Assembly: GCA_004794655.1 (NCBI GenBank)
Contig: SMMW01000585.1
Coordinates: 18,501 to 82,500, forward strand
DNA from: Marisa cornuarietis
Lineage: Eukaryota > Mollusca > Gastropoda > Architaenioglossa > Ampullariidae
DNA: 64,000 nucleotides
Direction: 5' to 3'
Part shown: one piece after another, positions 59,196 through 64,000 of the stretch
Position numbering within the stretch: position 1 is the first letter of the stretch
Layout of the letters: each line of letters opens with the position of its first letter
Translations under genes and position numbers: made by a program
Notes under the pieces: generated by a model
Seen by the model: only the letters and a program-made list of their open reading frames with translations
Told to the model about the DNA's origin: nothing
The model's database searches: none

Positions 59196-59455
59196 ACATA
59201 CACACAAGCACACACATACAAACACACTTACACACAAGCACACGCACACATAAAAACACACACATACAAACACAAGCACACATACATACATACACAAGCA
59301 CACATACAAACACACACAAGCAGACATGTACATATACATGAAAATATACATGGACATACAAATACCATACCACAAAGACATGTACACACTTTCACACATA
59401 CACCTACACACACAGATATATAAATGCATACATATGCACACATAGACGCGCACGT
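59196..59455. repeat. Degenerate CA/CATA array
   Basis: Repeating ACACAAGCACACATACAA-like units in which CA dinucleotides are interrupted by AAG and TA at semi-regular intervals. Purity declines to the right. Confidence 0.88.
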
Positions 59456-60617
59456 GTAAAGTAATAAGGCAAGATGTGTTAATTATAGATGTGTTATAGA
59501 AGTGATGGTGTTACTCGGATTTACTCGTTTCACTTTGTTTCCTATTATCTAAGATCTCTTTAAAGACAAGACCCGGCTGTGTCTAATGTAGTCTATTTTC
59601 AGTATTTCTCTTCACTCAATTCAAACGCATCAGAGAAGTTATTTATAGCCAAATGTCTAACAGTCTGATGTCACTCTGCAGTTTCTTTCTCTGCAGTGAG
59701 TCAGAAAGTCGGTTACTGAATCAGTGAATAACTCACTCGGTCATTGGCTAAACGTAGTCGGCTGGTTAAGAAAGACAAGGTAGCAAGACCTTCCTTAATC
59801 TCACCATTGATCACAGTTTATCCACTTGTCCAGAAATTGACCGTTGACTCTACAGTCTCTTATGATTACAAATCAGCTCCAGTTCTTCTCAATGTTCCCT
59901 ACAAACCCACTGAACAGATGCCAGAACTGGCGCCATGTGACAAAGAGATCCCCAGAAAATTACACTTATCCTCCGTCTGATCCTTGAGAGGTGCACGATG
60001 TCCCGCTGTGCCGGTAATGTTGTTAAGAGATAACCAGTATTCTTTACACCCGATGTATAATTGTGTGGCTTAAGCATCTGGACAATTTGCATCAGTATCG
60101 CTGTACAGCATAAATAAATGGAGAATAAGGAGGTTTTATCCTTTTAAAGACTGTGACATCACCTCCGCTAGACAGTGAAACCTGCTTTGGTTCCATTTTG
60201 CATGGAAAATGAAACCAAAAAAAGTTAAAAAATAAAATAAGCGAAGTCTGAGTTTGCAGAAATGGAGTGCCTAGGAGCCGAATGTTTCAAGAGATTTAGT
60301 TTCGTGGACCAAGAATCTCGTATTTCGATGACTTTCTAGAAACATTAAATAATGATTGTTAACGTGTTTGACATTATGTTTGGAAATCTGTTTAATTATC
60401 TCGGTTTTCTTAAGCCCCTGACATCTCCCAGTTTCTGTGTCAGACGCCTTATCCAATGTTCAGATCTGTCGACGCTTCCCTGTTATCAAGCGCAAACAAA
60501 TTATTTGCTGGTAACGGCTAACAATTCTTCCATTGTTGACGACCTGGATTGTACTTGATTTGGTGGAAGAGGAAGAGAGAGAACATTGAACAGGTTGACT
60601 GGTTTATGAGTGCATCG
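59456..60617. other. Unannotated stretch with one short palindrome
   Basis: A 28-bp imperfect palindrome at 60189-60216 (GGTTCCATTTTG..AAATGAAACC, 12 of 14 pairs). No gene recognised. Confidence 0.5.
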
Positions 60618-60668
60618 ATGAAGATGAAGATGAAGATGGAGTTGAAGATGAAGATGAAGATGAAGATG
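60618..60668. repeat. GATGAA hexanucleotide array
   Basis: About eight GATGAA units with one GTTGAA variant. The KMKMKM and FIFIFI frames are translations of it. Confidence 0.92.
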
Positions 60669-63600
60669 AGCCATTTAGTGTTCAAGGACCGCAGGCAGTC
60701 CACCTGCAAATCCCAAAAGCACTTGGCCCTGAAATGAGAAAGAGGTGGAGGTGATCGACCAGCGCAAATGTAGATAGGTTATAACATCCCTACCACCCCG
60801 CACCACAGAAAAGAGACGACTAACACACACACAAACGCACGTGCTACACAGCATGTTCACACACTGATACTCGCGGCTCAGTGCCTTCTCCACTCATTGT
60901 ATATACATTTCATCGTCCCTCCTCTGCCGTGGAACCTTGCACACAGTATGAGACCACTCAGATATTCTGTCTCCTTCCCGGCGGGATTTTAAATCTACCT
61001 ATACACAGTTATAGTGCATTAGTTGTACGCTTTCTAACAAGTCGAAATATATCCAAATGTCTTACGTTAAACATCTTCTTTAAACTGATAGTGCCAGGTA
61101 TTATTCTATCATACATTGATAAACACAAACAACACTCGAAATAACAAACACGAAAATAGCTGAGTAACGGAGAAACGGACAGTCATAGAGCCAAAAAAAA
61201 ATCCAACAAAAAAACACGACATTGAGAGAACAAACAAGCAGAGAGAGAGAGAGAGAAAAGGAACGAGAGAGGGCAAAGACTCTTGGAGAAACAGAGAAAA
61301 AGATCATGCAGCATAAAAAAAGAATGACCACGGACTTCTTGGCTAACTGTAGTCGTAAGGTGATTCTGCTTCCAGAAGCTCAGCTCAGCAGACAGTTTAC
61401 AAGAGAAACCGCATCTGGAAGTTTCCGCATTTGAATAAGAACAGGCACGTAGACAATGGACGGAGCCGCCTCCCCATCAGATCTTCTGTGACTGAAGGTC
61501 GAGGTCAAGTGAGGGTCTAAGTGAAAAACATAAAAACACGCGAGATTCGATCCACGTAAAACACGACGTTCCACGCTCAAGTGCAGCTGCTGTTCCGGTT
61601 CAGGACAACCAGTCAGACAGAGGAAGAAAAACAAAACACCGAAACAGTCGAATTTTCTTGATAATCCTTTTTTTCCCCTCGTTCCCAAGACTGAACTGTA
61701 CTCTTTTGGATAGTTCAAGAAATTCATCACAAATCGATTAAGAGCAAACACGGGAGTACTATGTCCACGAGAAGACGGGACTGTATAGTATCCCGGCAGT
61801 GTACTGATCCCCAAAGCCAAGCTGCGAAGGAAACGACAAGAGGCGGAAATGAGTTCCTCCCTTGTGAAAGAGGCTTGGCACGCCATCTTCTTGTAGCTGA
61901 CAAATTTCTCCACTTGTACCGAGCAGGCCAGCAGAAGACCTGTTTGCCCAGTCTTCTAGAAATCACAATTATTCATAATCATTATATTGTATTTAACACA
62001 TGGCGGAATCATTTTCACTTCTCACTTTTCGCTTTTTTCTCTCCCCCTTCTCTCTGTCTCTCCACTAAAATCTTCTATTAAACTGCGTATCCAACCTTTA
62101 TGTTGCCAACTAAACGGAGGTCGTCCGTTCATACAGCTACTGTGGCGCTCCGCGGCACAAAGTGCAGATTTCAGTCATGCCTGAGACTGAGTTAAGTATT
62201 AAACAAATACAAAAAGAAAAGAGATAAAATCTTTTCACGTGGTTTGTTTTCTGTGCGACCCACCGTACTGCCCTGAAATACTTGACGCCGCCAGAAACAC
62301 AACCATAAACTGATGGATGAACACACTGTTGGCTGGCGTCCTGCCTGCACGGACAGGGATGCAAGCGAGAAGCGATCCGGTTACAAGAAAGCGCAACGCT
62401 CTGCAACTGAACATAAAAAATTCCAGCTGAGAAGATTCCCAATTAACACTTAAGTTCCTGAAGCAGTAAGTACTCTCGATGCTGTTATGTCAGCCACGAG
62501 TTTGCATTGTTTTATATTTGCTCTTACGCGGGACGTAGTCGTGTTCTGCTGTAAAGCAGGACAGGCGCCATTCATCGATCGGAGTCACTGGTGATTCACG
62601 CAGCTCATCTCGACAATAAGGCTAACCCCTCGTACCACCTGTGCTTACCTCTCTCTAGCCCCACGACTAACATCCAGCGGGATGGAGGTGTTCCTGCGCG
62701 TTGTACTATGACCTGGAAAGGCTAATGGCTAATGGCAAGAATCTGTTTAAATGTTCACTGATCAGTTGCATGCCAAAGACTTATCTGAACTAAGCGGCTT
62801 TGATTTGTGGATTTATTTATAAGGTCACAAATTTTAATGATAACGACGAAAGAAAAAGCAAGGGAACAAAAACGTGACTTCTCCCGAGAAGTAGTTTAGA
62901 ATAAATGAAAACTAAGCAGAGAGAAGGATAAATAAATCACACAAAATGAAGCAAGCAAATAAAATAAAACAGTAGAACTACGAGGATCAAGAAACTCCAC
63001 TCGCACCCTACAAGAACAAACAGCTGGAGAAAATTGAAACCATCTGTTGCTCGAGCTTTCGGTGGCTGCCATCATTACAAAACTCGATTGAGAGAGCGCA
63101 GCAGAGAGAATGAATATCGCTGAAGTCATTTTTGTCAATAACGTAATTTTGCCTCGTTTTGAGCCCGTGACCTGAGAGGTCAGGTCCTCGCCGTGATTTC
63201 AATCTCCGCTTTGCTTTGGCGAGAACAAGACCAGACTTCTCGGAGGCGGCTGATACTTTCTATCGATTGACTCCTGGCAGGCGGCCTCTCTAATGACAGG
63301 TCCTAGTCGACTAATCAATCATAATCATTCTCGATATATTCTACAGAAGCTTTGATAGCTTATTATACCTGGCCATTAGCCTGCTGCTTACAGTTTTCAC
63401 AGCTGTGTGACTAATCATGACCCCACAATGAACACTTTTCAAATATCGTCCAGCAAAATTTAATTTATATGCGGTAGTAATACACAGCGGGACATAAAAA
63501 CGATGCAGTAGCTAAAGTAGGACTTTGTCTCGCATAAGATATAATTACTCTAGATTATAGAGGTAAATATGATTAACCTGAGAAAGCTGGGCTTCAGTTT

Positions 63601-64000
63601 TTGCTGATCACGTGGAAGAATCGAACGTAGCCACTGATCTCAGACCCGGGGCATAAGAGGGTGGTCATGCCCAGACAGGCGTTTATCAAATATAACTGTA
63701 AAATATAAATCAAATATAGCTTCTTGACTGTAACACAGGGCATTAGACAGGGGCTCATCCTTGCCCTAATACGTTCTATTAAAAGCAAGTTCCTGTGTAA
63801 GCGGTGCTCCAAGGTACCAGCAGGAAACATCTTGGGAACAAATTTGCTGTACAGGGCGTCCAGCGGAAGACCTTTTCAATCTACGTGATGCTAGACAAAC
63901 TTAAATGAGTGGGGGGCGGAGTTATGGAAATAGTGTGAGGTCATGCTGTTTGCATGTCCTAGCCGACAACTTAACCATAACCCTAATTCTGAACCCTAGC
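60669..64000. other. Unannotated terminal 3.3 kb
   Basis: Short GA runs at about 61240-61255. The longest open frame of the window (177 codons, minus, 61380-61913) lies here but shows no domain or signal peptide and overlaps a plus frame of 106 codons. The last 30 bases contain AACCCTAA-like pieces (CATAACCCTAATTCTG) that only loosely recall telomere repeats. Confidence 0.45.

Noticed and set aside
60549..60737. KMKMKM-rich peptide
   Set aside because: Translation of the GATGAA hexanucleotide array.
61380..61913. 177-codon minus-strand open frame, longest in the window
   Set aside because: No recognisable domain, mixed composition, overlaps a plus-strand frame, and about the length expected by chance somewhere in 64 kb.
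63965..64000. Telomeric repeat at the window end
   Set aside because: Only loose AACCCTAA-like fragments, not tandem TTAGGG units.

Overview
This 64 kb window looks like AT-rich, repeat-dense intergenic DNA from an animal, most plausibly a mollusc (gastropod-like). That assignment is an inference from the repeat mix: long CA/GT, GATA, ATCC and ACAT arrays, tRNA-derived SINEs with an L2-like 3' tail, L2/CR1-type and L1/Tx1-type LINE remnants, mariner-type and Mutator-like DNA elements, and many small palindromic MITEs. I found no protein-coding gene I can support, no rRNA, no convincing functional tRNA and no prokaryotic signals. Almost every open frame is either a microsatellite read as protein (HT, CV, YLSI, GWMD or poly-H runs) or a chance frame of 60-180 codons.

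Layout. 1-11 kb: CA/GT arrays, a degenerate 22-bp minisatellite, a palindromic MITE (5742-6006), two copies of a second MITE family (7012-7282, 9723-10012) and a dead, shortened mariner/IS630-type transposon with TA target sites (8734-9478). 11-20 kb: a tRNA-derived SINE, a long GATA array, a strong G-quadruplex motif on the minus strand, a compound CT/GT/GC array and a 1.07-kb element with about 150-bp terminal inverted repeats (18465-19536). 20-33 kb: a broken LINE reverse-transcriptase fragment (23114-23483), a graded tetranucleotide array, SINE-like pieces, facing GT and CA arms and a second RT fragment on the minus strand. 33-47 kb: a third RT fragment (39120-39660), a Mutator-like element with modular ends and 9-bp target duplications (40956-41226) beside a 32-bp minisatellite, the third copy of the MITE family, an L2/CR1-like 3' end (45980-46380) and a small CpG-rich patch with CRE motifs. 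47-64 kb: a 5'-truncated L1/Tx1-like insertion with a clean 14-bp target duplication (49460-50537), the larger copy of the Mutator-like family (54526-55351), a minus-strand SINE, CA-rich arrays and a last 3 kb without recognisable content.

The most interesting signal is the pair of Mutator-like elements. Both end in tandem copies of a 14-16 bp unit (core GACACTTAATCCCC), three per end in one copy and about seven and nine in the other. Both are flanked by 9-bp target duplications and share subterminal sequence, so they define a non-autonomous family whose inverted repeats are built from a countable module. Nothing here forms a pathway; the window is best read as a record of transposition and replication slippage.
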